Assembly: GCA_002500925.1 (NCBI GenBank)
Contig: DLTN01000043.1
Location: forward strand, 17,251-33,096
Direction: 5' to 3'
DNA from: Gemmatimonadales bacterium UBA7835
GTDB taxonomy: Bacteria; Gemmatimonadota; Gemmatimonadetes; Longimicrobiales; Gaopeijiaceae
DNA: 15,846 bases
Shown: in pieces, positions 8,269 through 14,583 of the stretch
How positions within the stretch are numbered: position 1 is the stretch's first letter
Layout: every line of letters begins with the position of its first letter
Notes under the pieces: generated by a model
Database searches by the model: none
Seen by the model: the letters and a program-made list of their open reading frames with translations, nothing else
Told to the model about the DNA's origin: nothing
Program-made: the position numbers and the translations under genes

Positions 8269-8933
8269 TGCGTGGTCTCCGCTATACTAGCCGGATCGAA
8301 ATCGGCGAGCGCGTTCGAATGCAGGGAAACCAGGCGCACCGCAGCGTCCACGTCACCCGCCTCCAAGGCTTCCACGATAGGCGGATGCGCTCCAGCAATG
8401 TCGGCGAGGTCGACGTCCTCATCAATTCGGAGTGACATAATCTGATGAATACGCAAGTAGAGGCCATTCCAGAGTTGTGCAAGAAGCTGATGCTTTGAGA
8501 GCTGAATTAAGCACCGATGGAAAGCTTCGTCCGCAGCGACCAGAGCTTCCCTGTCATGGGATGCTGCAGCAGACGCCATCTCACGGCACGGACCCCAAAG
8601 CCCAACGACTTCAGTCCCACCTTCCACTATTCGACGGACAGCCATTACCTCGAAGTACTGTCTCATGTCACAAATCTCTATGACTTCTTGAACGGTGAGT
8701 GGCTTTACTCGCTTGCCCCTGTATGGCACGGTTTCGACGAGGCCATCGTTTTCCAGGTCCTGAATCGCCTCTCGTATCGGTGCCCGGCTCACGTTCAATT
8801 GCTCGGCAAGAGCAGTCTCGGTCAGAGGGTCACCTGGACGAAGCTTCCCCGTGACAATCGCCGACCGTAATCGCTCAGCAACACGCAACCGGAGCGGCAT
8901 CTGTTCGATAGGATCGAGAGCGGGATCAAGCAT
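8265..8933 (-). CDS. GntR-family transcriptional regulator, FCD domain
   Basis: A 222-residue regulator of the FadR/FCD subfamily of GntR proteins. The winged helix-turn-helix occupies about residues 8-78 with typical features: LRSAIVTGKLRPGDPLTE, ALAEQLNVSRAPIREAI (recognition helix) and L-x-x-D-GLVE, then the wing. The C-terminal FCD domain holds the metal/effector ligands D135, H139, H183 and H205, all present, so it is expected to bind a metal-coordinated carboxylate effector. The ATG at 8933 overlaps the AllA-like gene by 8 bases and lacks its own clear ribosome site, pointing to coupled translation. It sits mid-operon rather than at the edge, so it probably autoregulates. The palindrome at 13662-13671 in the divergent spacer is the best candidate site. 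It is most likely a repressor relieved by a pathway intermediate (inference from the family). Confidence 0.94.
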   Translation of the reverse strand: MLDPALDPIEQMPLRLRVAERLRSAIVTGKLRPGDPLTETALAEQLNVSRAPIREAIQDLENDGLVETVPYRGKRVKPLTVQEVIEICDMRQYFEVMAVRRIVEGGTEVVGLWGPCREMASAAASHDREALVAADEAFHRCLIQLSKHQLLAQLWNGLYLRIHQIMSLRIDEDVDLADIAGAHPPIVEALEAGDVDAAVRLVSLHSNALADFDPASIAETTQ

Positions 8934-9426
8934 CGGATGATGGTGCCGAGCCTAATTCGAGATCCGAGATCTCCAGCGGCGGAATCGATACAAATAAGTC
9001 ATCGTCTTCCCCACCTCTCCACATAAACACGGCAAAGCTTGCATCCGCATCGAGGGCGATGATCCCAGTGTGCCACGTGCCCGGAGCATAAGACACACCC
9101 CTCGATCCTTGGACGATGAATGCCTCAGCGCCGGTGGTGTCCGGACCACCAGCACTTGAAGACGGCATCACGACCACGAGGTACCTAGAGACCTCACCCA
9201 TCGGGATGAACACCTGCGCTGCATGCGGGTGGCACTCGACGAGATCCAGTGAAAGAGGAAGTGTAGTCCGAGCTACACGATTAACGTGGCATTGCTGAAC
9301 CCGACTTGGCACTGGCGCGAGCCAATCACTGAATACGGCTCGCTCCCCAAACTCCTCCGGAGGATCAATGAACGCTCCAAACGGAGCAAACGCGACTGGG
9401 TCCGGTGGGCGAGGCACTACGGTCAC
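8926..9426 (-). CDS. Ureidoglycolate lyase family protein (AllA-like)
   Basis: A 166-residue cupin-fold protein of the ureidoglycolate lyase family, which splits ureidoglycolate into glyoxylate and urea at the end of allantoin breakdown. It shares the family blocks: LPLSLDLVECHPHAAQVFIPM (56-76) matches the E. coli AllA block LPLTIHELERHP..QAFIPM, and GVSYAPGTWH (110-119) and SIPPLEI also align. Two places differ from E. coli AllA as I recall it: the second His of WHHP is Thr here (WHT, 118-120), and the DRGG segment reads WRGG followed by EDDD. The substrate may therefore not be ureidoglycolate itself. The GTG start at 9426 has GAAGGA 9 bases upstream and overlaps the PuuE-like gene by 4 bases (GTGA). 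The tight link to the PuuE-like gene supports ureide chemistry. Confidence 0.85.
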   Translation of the reverse strand: MTVVPRPPDPVAFAPFGAFIDPPEEFGERAVFSDWLAPVPSRVQQCHVNRVARTTLPLSLDLVECHPHAAQVFIPMGEVSRYLVVVMPSSSAGGPDTTGAEAFIVQGSRGVSYAPGTWHTGIIALDADASFAVFMWRGGEDDDLFVSIPPLEISDLELGSAPSSDA

Positions 9427-10343
9427 CCTTGTTCATCCTTCGGTGCAGGAAAAACCTCTTGCCAATGAGCGGCGAGATCGCCCCGACGACAGACCCACAC
9501 TTCTTCATGATCTTGGATGTGCTCCATAAACATCCTCAATCCATGGATCCGCCCAGGCTGTCCTAGAATCCTAGCATGCATGCCCACGGACATCATACGC
9601 GGATGGAGATCCGACTCAGATAGCAGTTCGTCGAATGTATCAATCAAGAACTCGCCAAATTGTCGACCAGTCACGAGCGGCCCGCCAACCAACTTTGAGT
9701 CGTTTATAGCCAAAGAGTAGGGGACGACGAGGTGTGACTGCTGACCTACGGTCACCCAATAAGGAAGCTCGTCGTTATACGAGTCACTATCGTACGCGAA
9801 GCCTCCATGCTCGACGACGAGCCGTCTAGTAGCAGTAGAAGGTGCATAACGACAGTACCATCCCCGCGGAGCCTTCCCGACCAAGTCTTTAATCACCCTA
9901 TATGCTTGGGCGATCTCTTCCCTTTCCGTTTCCTCGTCAAGCAAATAATGCTCAATCCAACGCCGTCCGTGAGCAACAACGTCCCAATCGCTTTCCTTTA
10001 TCGCTCTTGCGATCCGGGGGTTCCTCTCTAGCGCTAGAGCACACGTAAAGGCAGTTAGGGGAAGTCCGAAATCACGAAAGAGTCGGTGAATCCTCCAAAA
10101 ACCCACCCGACTACCGTACTCGAACATGCTCTCTGCACCGAGGTCACGATCACCCCTTGGAACCCTCGGGGTCGCTACCTCAGATAATGCCGCATCCGTA
10201 CGTCCGTCCCCATCGCTTATCGAGTATTCCGAACCCTCCTCAATATTGAGGACAAAATTGACCGCTAACCTAGCTCCGCCCGGCCATTGGATGTCTGGAG
10301 GGCAGTCCGCGTAGCCGACAAAATCCCGCACTGGCCCGCTCAC
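9423..10343 (-). CDS. puuE: PuuE-type allantoinase / polysaccharide deacetylase-fold hydrolase
   Basis: A 306-residue member of the polysaccharide deacetylase fold closest to PuuE, the cofactor-independent allantoinase that opens the hydantoin ring of allantoin. The typical PuuE sequence is visible throughout: RDFVGY (6-11), WPGGARLAVNFVLNIEEGSE (20-39), ESMFEYGSRVGFWRIHRLF (71-89), AHGRRW (124-129), GWYCRYAPSTATRRLV, and YDSDSYNDELPYW. The C-terminal MSVGMHARILGQPGR also matches. The usual AxHG-x-RW element is present, while the family GWYTGR segment is changed to GWYCRY, so the substrate may differ from allantoin. Translation starts at GTG (10343), as no in-frame ATG lies upstream before a TAG, and there is no convincing ribosome site. 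Start and stop both take part in GTGA overlaps: with a 17-codon reading frame upstream and with the AllA-like gene downstream. No urate oxidase or hydroxyisourate hydrolase is nearby. Confidence 0.88.
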   Translation of the reverse strand: MSGPVRDFVGYADCPPDIQWPGGARLAVNFVLNIEEGSEYSISDGDGRTDAALSEVATPRVPRGDRDLGAESMFEYGSRVGFWRIHRLFRDFGLPLTAFTCALALERNPRIARAIKESDWDVVAHGRRWIEHYLLDEETEREEIAQAYRVIKDLVGKAPRGWYCRYAPSTATRRLVVEHGGFAYDSDSYNDELPYWVTVGQQSHLVVPYSLAINDSKLVGGPLVTGRQFGEFLIDTFDELLSESDLHPRMMSVGMHARILGQPGRIHGLRMFMEHIQDHEEVWVCRRGDLAAHWQEVFPAPKDEQG

Positions 10344-10393
10344 ACGAACACCGTCAGATCCGGAGCGCTAGCAATAGCGTCTAACAAGTGCAT
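10340..10393 (-). CDS. Possible 17-residue upstream reading frame coupled to the PuuE-like gene
   Basis: A short frame in the gap between the VOC and PuuE-like genes encodes MHLLDAIASAPDLTVFV. It starts with ATG four bases after the VOC stop, with AAGGG about 11 bases upstream, and its TGA overlaps the GTG start of the PuuE-like gene as GTGA, the arrangement seen repeatedly in this operon. The PuuE-like start has no ribosome site of its own, so this frame could deliver ribosomes to it. The peptide resembles nothing I recognise. A small hairpin (CGCTA-TTGC-TAGCG on the transcript, 10379-10366) lies inside it. Chance occurrence is quite possible. Confidence 0.3.
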   Translation of the reverse strand: MHLLDAIASAPDLTVFV

Positions 10394-10397
10394 GAGA

Positions 10398-10877
10398 TCA
10401 AATACCCTTGTAGTCCTCGTACTCTTTTAACTGCTCCGGCGTGTAGACCTGCATGAATTCTATCTCAATGCCCCCAGCCTCATCATCGAGAAACGCCACC
10501 CAACCCTCAGGGTGGGGATGTGACCCAACTACTTGGCAAGCCTGACAGATCCTCAAGGTGGCTCCTTGCTGCTGCGCGTGTTCCAGAGCCTCGTCAATGT
10601 TGTCCACCTCGTAGCAGATATGGTGCAGCCCTTCAGAGCCACGTTCTTCGATCCATTTTGCAAAGCGCCCCTCAGGATCAGTCGACTCGCATAACTGATA
10701 TTCGATACCTCCCAAGTAGAAGAGCGCTACCTTGTTCTTCGACTTAGGAAAAAACTCGATTTTTGTTTCTGCCGGGACGTGCAAAAAACGCGCGTATGCT
10801 TCCAGCGCCTTCGCCGCATCCTTTACGCCAAAGGCCATATGCTTGATACCCTTAACGTTGGGATTGTCTGATTTCAC
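10398..10877 (-). CDS. VOC-superfamily protein, methylmalonyl-CoA epimerase-like
   Basis: A 159-residue vicinal-oxygen-chelate protein laid out like methylmalonyl-CoA epimerase: two beta-alpha-beta modules and four metal ligands in the expected positions, H13 (IKHMAF), Q61 (EYQLCE), H86 (EGLHHICYEV) and E140 (GIEIEFM). In the epimerase these bind a divalent metal that stabilises an enediolate. The block GRFAKWIEERGSEGLHHI (70-87) is very like the epimerase consensus. A CxxC pair (C111, C114) in the second module and a charged tail (EQLKEYEDYKGI) are less usual. The start is GTG at 10877; a later ATG (residue 14) would remove the first ligand, and an in-frame TGA upstream rules out a longer form. 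It follows the aminotransferase stop by 41 bases. No methylmalonyl-CoA mutase is nearby, so an epimerase, glyoxalase or lyase acting on another alpha-substituted acid is equally possible. Confidence 0.82.
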   Translation of the reverse strand: MKSDNPNVKGIKHMAFGVKDAAKALEAYARFLHVPAETKIEFFPKSKNKVALFYLGGIEYQLCESTDPEGRFAKWIEERGSEGLHHICYEVDNIDEALEHAQQQGATLRICQACQVVGSHPHPEGWVAFLDDEAGGIEIEFMQVYTPEQLKEYEDYKGI

Positions 10878-10918
10878 TAGTCTGATCTCGTTCTGATCTA
10901 TGTTTCAGTGGATATAGG

Positions 10919-12106
10919 CTATTCGAAAGAGCGCTCGCTGCGGATCGATTCAACCACACCTTCCATGCGCTCAAGAACTTCCTCTATACGCGGCACGGGC
11001 TGAGTCAGCGACATGCGCGCAAAGTCATCTGTGTAGTCACCATAAATTCTGCCTGGGAAGATCATTACCTGTCCATCGGCCAGGAGCCGCTCACAAAATT
11101 CGGTAGCCCCCAAACCTGTGGCGGCAACCCTCGCATACACGTAGAAAGCTCCCTCAGGCTTAGCGTAGGGAATACCAAGTCGGTCTAGACCAGCGCAGAG
11201 CACTTTCCGCCTCTTATCGAAAGTCTGCCTGATCTCTTCTACACAATCCTGCGGACCCGTAAGAGCAGCGAGGGCGGCATATTGGCCAACCGCCGAAGTG
11301 GAGATAGCAAACGCGTGATGGATCTCAGAAAGCGCTGGCATGAGGTCGGCGGGGCCTGCAAAATAGCCGACGCGCCAGCCTGTCATCGCATACGCCTTAG
11401 ACACTCCAGACAGCGTGATCGTCCGCTCATGCATGCCCGGCAGGACTGCTACGGGTTGAGCGCGGTGATCATCATAGGTGATACGAGCATAAATCTCGTC
11501 GGAAACGACAATCAGATCGTGCTCCTTCGCTACCTCGCATATCCGGGAAACCTCTTCTGGTGGGATTACTGAACCCGTTGGATTCCCTGGGTTGATGAGG
11601 ACCAGAACCTTCGACCGGGGCGTGATGTGCTGCCTCACCATCTCAGCTGTGATCGTAAAGTTCGTCTCCATTGAGGTGCGGATTTCCACAAGCTTCGCTT
11701 GTGTAAGTTCAGCCGCTTGGAGATAGGGATTGTAGCCCGGGCACGGAATCAAAAGCTCATCGCCCGGGTCAAGCAGTCCCAGTGCAATGATGAACATTGC
11801 CTGCTGCCCTCCAGGCGTGACCACGATGTTCTCAGGACTATACTGAGCGCCTCCATGTGTCACGATATTATCGGCGATCGCCTGCCGGAGCTCTGGAATC
11901 CCTATCGGGTTCGTGTAATGCGTAGCACCCCTTCCCAGTGCCTCCTGACCCGCTCGAACGATGTGTTCCGGAGTATCGAGATCGGGATCACCACGCCCAA
12001 GCTTGATCACATCATCTAGGTCGGAAGCAATCTCCATCATCCGAGTGATGATGTGCTTGTCCTTCAGCTGGACCCGCTGCGCGAGTCGAGGGGAAGCAAC
12101 CGTCAT
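10919..12106 (-). CDS. Pyridoxal-phosphate aminotransferase, class I/II
   Basis: A 395-residue fold-type I aminotransferase similar to aspartate/aromatic aminotransferases. The residues that bind the cofactor are in place: TPGGQQAMF (97-105, phosphate-binding turn), Y125, NPGNPTG (172-178, N175), D203 and Y206 (SDEIYARI), and the Schiff-base lysine K237 in LSGVSKAYAMTGWRVGY. R364 (FARMSL) is the conserved arginine for the substrate alpha-carboxylate. The N-terminus (VIKLGRGDPDLDTPEHI) is typical of the family. It overlaps the carboxypeptidase gene by 4 bases (ATGA), so amino acids released by the peptidase could be deaminated at once. It is not the class V ureidoglycine-glyoxylate aminotransferase of some purine pathways, although glyoxylate from the AllA-like reaction could serve as its amino acceptor (inference). 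Confidence 0.93.
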   Translation of the reverse strand: MTVASPRLAQRVQLKDKHIITRMMEIASDLDDVIKLGRGDPDLDTPEHIVRAGQEALGRGATHYTNPIGIPELRQAIADNIVTHGGAQYSPENIVVTPGGQQAMFIIALGLLDPGDELLIPCPGYNPYLQAAELTQAKLVEIRTSMETNFTITAEMVRQHITPRSKVLVLINPGNPTGSVIPPEEVSRICEVAKEHDLIVVSDEIYARITYDDHRAQPVAVLPGMHERTITLSGVSKAYAMTGWRVGYFAGPADLMPALSEIHHAFAISTSAVGQYAALAALTGPQDCVEEIRQTFDKRRKVLCAGLDRLGIPYAKPEGAFYVYARVAATGLGATEFCERLLADGQVMIFPGRIYGDYTDDFARMSLTQPVPRIEEVLERMEGVVESIRSERSFE

Positions 12107-13629
12107 GACGCGAGCCCGTATATCTCGGAGTACTTAGAGGTGAGGTGCTCGATATAAAAGCTCGGCTCCAAACCCTGCCCTGTCGCATTTTCTAGGAGTT
12201 GCTCCCTGGTGTATCGGCGTCCATGCCGGTGCACATGCTCGGTCATCCATTCCCGGAGAGGAGCATAATTAGCTGTAGCCAATCCTTCACCGACCGGCCC
12301 TTCCTTTTTCGCTTCGTGGAAGAGTTGTCCCGCCATCACGTTACCGATGGTGTAGTTACAAAAAGTTCCGACCTGGCCCGAAGACCAATGCACGTCCTGA
12401 AGCACACCGAGCTGATTGTTCGGTACGTCTAAGCCCAAGTACTCCTTCACCTTAGCGTTCCACGCATCAGGAAGTTCGGCGACACTTAGGCTTCCATCTA
12501 TTAGTGCTGCCTCAAGATCGACACGCAGCATGATGTGAAAGTCATAGGTCAGTTCGTCAGACTCGACCCGGATAAAACCAGGCTCTACACGATTGATGGC
12601 ACGCCAGAATGTCTCGACATCTATACCTGCGAGCTGTTCGGGGAACGTGTCATGGAGTTCACCGTAGTTGAGTTCCCAGAATTCCCGACTCCGTCCGACA
12701 TGATTTTCGAACAGTCGGGATTGGCTCTCATGCGCACCAAAGCTTACGCCGCCAACTGCGTACAAGCCAATGAGGTCGGTCGCAAAAGGGGTCCGCGTAT
12801 AATCAGGATCGCAATACTGCTCATACATCCCATGGCCCGTCTCGTGTAGCGTACCAAATAGGCTCTTTGGCATCCACTCGTCGTTGACACGTGTCGTGAT
12901 TCGAACGTCGTTGCGGGTAAACGAAATTTCGAAAGGATGCACGGTCAGATCGAGTCGGCCGCGGTCCGTATCGTACCCAAGCTTACGCGCCATCTTAAGC
13001 GCGAATCCGAGCTGCTTATCGACCGGGAATGGGCGCTGCAAGAAATCAACACGTGGAGACTCCTTCTCTCCAATGTCCTTGAGCAAGGGTATTAGCCCTT
13101 GCCTCAGCGAAGCGAAAAGAGGCTGGAGCGAGGCTATGGTTTCACCCGGCTCAAAACGGTACATAAGCGCGTCGTAGGGATGATCCTCATACCCAATACA
13201 ATCGGCCATCTTGCGATTCAACTCGAAGGTTTCCTCAAGTACGGGAGCGAACGCTGCATAGTCGTTATCAGCTCTGGCCTTGGCCCAGACGTGCTGTCCC
13301 TTTGAGCCCATCTCGGCCCTTCGCTCCACCAACTCAGCCGGGATCTTCAAGTGGTAGTCGATCGCCTCTCGGACTTGAGCACACATCGTTCGCTCTACGC
13401 TATCCTCGGGGAGATGCGCGATTTCTCCTTCAGCCATATCCAGCAGACGTCTAGTCTCATTTGAGACCAAGTGATCGCGGGCGAACAGCTGAAGTGTCGC
13501 CAGTTGCTTCGCTCTTGTGGTCGCACCCCCCGGCGGCATCATCGTCCTCGCATCCCAACTGAGGAGTGATTTTGAACAAAGAAGGTCGTTAACCTGTCCT
13601 ATTCGTTCCAGTAAACCCTTGTATCCCAT
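12103..13629 (-). CDS. M32-family zinc carboxypeptidase (carboxypeptidase Taq type)
   Basis: A 508-residue metallocarboxypeptidase removing C-terminal amino acids from peptides in the cytoplasm. All five M32 signatures are present: DVRIT (241-245), HETGH (262-266, zinc ligands H262 and H266 and catalytic E263), HESQ (300-303, third ligand E301), IRVESDELTY (as IRxxAD) and GVLQDVHW (408-415). The N-terminus SLLSWDARTMMPPGGATTRAKQ is also standard. The distance from H262 to H300 is 38 residues, whereas I recall about 29-30 in typical members, so there is an insertion of roughly 8-9 residues around LIGLYAVGGVSFG. The start at 13629 is chosen because GAGG lies 8 bases upstream and the protein then begins like its relatives; an upstream ATG at 13683 would add 18 unconserved residues and cross the candidate operator. 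It is the first gene of the minus-strand operon. Confidence 0.94.
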   Translation of the reverse strand: MGYKGLLERIGQVNDLLCSKSLLSWDARTMMPPGGATTRAKQLATLQLFARDHLVSNETRRLLDMAEGEIAHLPEDSVERTMCAQVREAIDYHLKIPAELVERRAEMGSKGQHVWAKARADNDYAAFAPVLEETFELNRKMADCIGYEDHPYDALMYRFEPGETIASLQPLFASLRQGLIPLLKDIGEKESPRVDFLQRPFPVDKQLGFALKMARKLGYDTDRGRLDLTVHPFEISFTRNDVRITTRVNDEWMPKSLFGTLHETGHGMYEQYCDPDYTRTPFATDLIGLYAVGGVSFGAHESQSRLFENHVGRSREFWELNYGELHDTFPEQLAGIDVETFWRAINRVEPGFIRVESDELTYDFHIMLRVDLEAALIDGSLSVAELPDAWNAKVKEYLGLDVPNNQLGVLQDVHWSSGQVGTFCNYTIGNVMAGQLFHEAKKEGPVGEGLATANYAPLREWMTEHVHRHGRRYTREQLLENATGQGLEPSFYIEHLTSKYSEIYGLAS

Positions 13630-13633
13630 GCGG

Positions 13634-13663
13634 TTGGCCTCTTTGCTCTGCGGCCTGTATGTT
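13634..13663 (+). promoter_or_regulatory. Candidate promoter for the DUF4438 operon
   Basis: TTGGCC (13634-13639) and TATGTT (13658-13663) are separated by 18 bases and each matches four of six bases of the sigma-70 -35 and -10 consensus. Transcription would begin near 13670, within or just after the TTGTCGACAA palindrome, a good position for repression, leaving a leader of about 44 bases. The match is modest and the lineage's sigma consensus is unknown. Confidence 0.3.
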
Positions 13664-13671
13664 GTCGACAA
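13662..13671. promoter_or_regulatory. Candidate operator palindrome in the divergent spacer
   Basis: The perfect palindrome TTGTCGACAA sits near the middle of the 84-base spacer between the carboxypeptidase and the first DUF4438 gene. FCD-type GntR regulators commonly bind short palindromes with TTGT/ACAA or T-GT/AC-A half sites, and the operon encodes such a regulator. From here it could control both directions. Matching the palindrome to this regulator is inference. Confidence 0.5.
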
Positions 13672-13713
13672 TCGGCTGCGCAACGTGCCCCTCTAACTCC
13701 AACGCTGTCAAGA

Positions 13714-14583
13714 ATGAGTACCGATCTTCTCTGGAACACCGACCAACTGGTCGAAATGGCCGTAACCGGTCAGGTCACTCAGCCCGCCCTGAGACGCGGA
13801 GGATATACTCCTTGGCCAGACGGTGTTGGGGTCATGCTTCCTGGCATGTCGGGAATCACATATAACGCCCGGGTGGGCGATAGAGCATTTGGTTGGGCCA
13901 GTGATCACGTAGAACCCGGGGTATCCATCGCACACTCGAACGAAAAAGCCGACTTCGCTCTTCACTACCTGACGTGCATCGGCAACGAAGCCGAGGTTGT
14001 CACAGGGCTGGCCCAAGGTGGTAGGGGTATCGTAACAGGTGAGCACGCTCGAATCCTGATCGACTTTCCCGAAGAGGTACTCGAGGGAATGACCATCGGA
14101 GACACAATCCAAATCAGAACGGTCGGTCGAGGAATCCAGCTCCAGAACCATCCCGACATTGAATTCAAGAAGACAAGCCCAGCGCTAGCGAAAGCTCTCC
14201 GCCTGCGATCAGTGGAAGGACAGATCCGTTGTCCTGTGGCGATGGAACTGCCTCCCCGCATTATGGGGTCTGGTGCTGAGCTGAATTCGGAATTCGTCGA
14301 TCAAGATCTGATGTCTGGGGATCGAGGGCTCATGGAAGAACTAGGCATTGATCAGATGCGGCTAGGTGACCTCATCGGAATCCGTAACGTGGACCACCGG
14401 TTCGGACGGTCTTACCGGGAAGGGTGGATCGCCATCTGCCTCTGCATCCACGGAGACTCGGTCATGACCGGTCACGGCCCCGGCATCCTCACACTGATGA
14501 CTGGACCATCCGATCTGCTCGATTTTGAAATCGACTCTGCAGCAAACATCGCCCAAACTCTGGGCATCAGGGGGCAGGCATGA
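13714..14583 (+). CDS. DUF4438-family protein (first of tandem pair)
   Basis: A 289-residue protein that I recognise as DUF4438, a family of unknown function. Features seen: an N-terminal LVEMAVTGQV, GITYNARVGDRAFGW (47-61), HVEPGVSI (65-72), a glycine-rich CIGNEAEVVTG...GGRGIVTG (88-109), MRLGDLIGI (215-223), and a C-terminal CIHGDSVMTGHGPGILTLMTG (244-264). The His/Asp/Ser-rich HGDS (246-249) and GHGPG (253-257) look like a ligand or metal site and, from memory, are conserved in the family. There is no signal peptide or membrane segment, so it should be cytoplasmic. The ATG at 13714 gives the usual family N-terminus but lacks a ribosome site, suggesting a weak or short-leader start. It overlaps the second copy by 4 bases. 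The neighbours (AllD-like dehydrogenase, divergent ureide genes) hint at a metabolic enzyme, not a structural role. Confidence 0.78.
   Translation: MSTDLLWNTDQLVEMAVTGQVTQPALRRGGYTPWPDGVGVMLPGMSGITYNARVGDRAFGWASDHVEPGVSIAHSNEKADFALHYLTCIGNEAEVVTGLAQGGRGIVTGEHARILIDFPEEVLEGMTIGDTIQIRTVGRGIQLQNHPDIEFKKTSPALAKALRLRSVEGQIRCPVAMELPPRIMGSGAELNSEFVDQDLMSGDRGLMEELGIDQMRLGDLIGIRNVDHRFGRSYREGWIAICLCIHGDSVMTGHGPGILTLMTGPSDLLDFEIDSAANIAQTLGIRGQA

Noticed and set aside
10881..10899. Direct repeat AGATCAGA-ACG-AGATCAGA before the VOC gene, spaced 11 bases.
   Set aside because: Only 8 bases long, within a 41-base operonic gap with no promoter nearby; too little to call an operator.
13706..13711. Perfect TTGACA on the minus strand, a possible -35 box for the carboxypeptidase operon.
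   Set aside because: The sequence 16-18 bases downstream (around GCACGT) bears no resemblance to a -10 box, and the hexamer overlaps the region just before the DUF4438 start.
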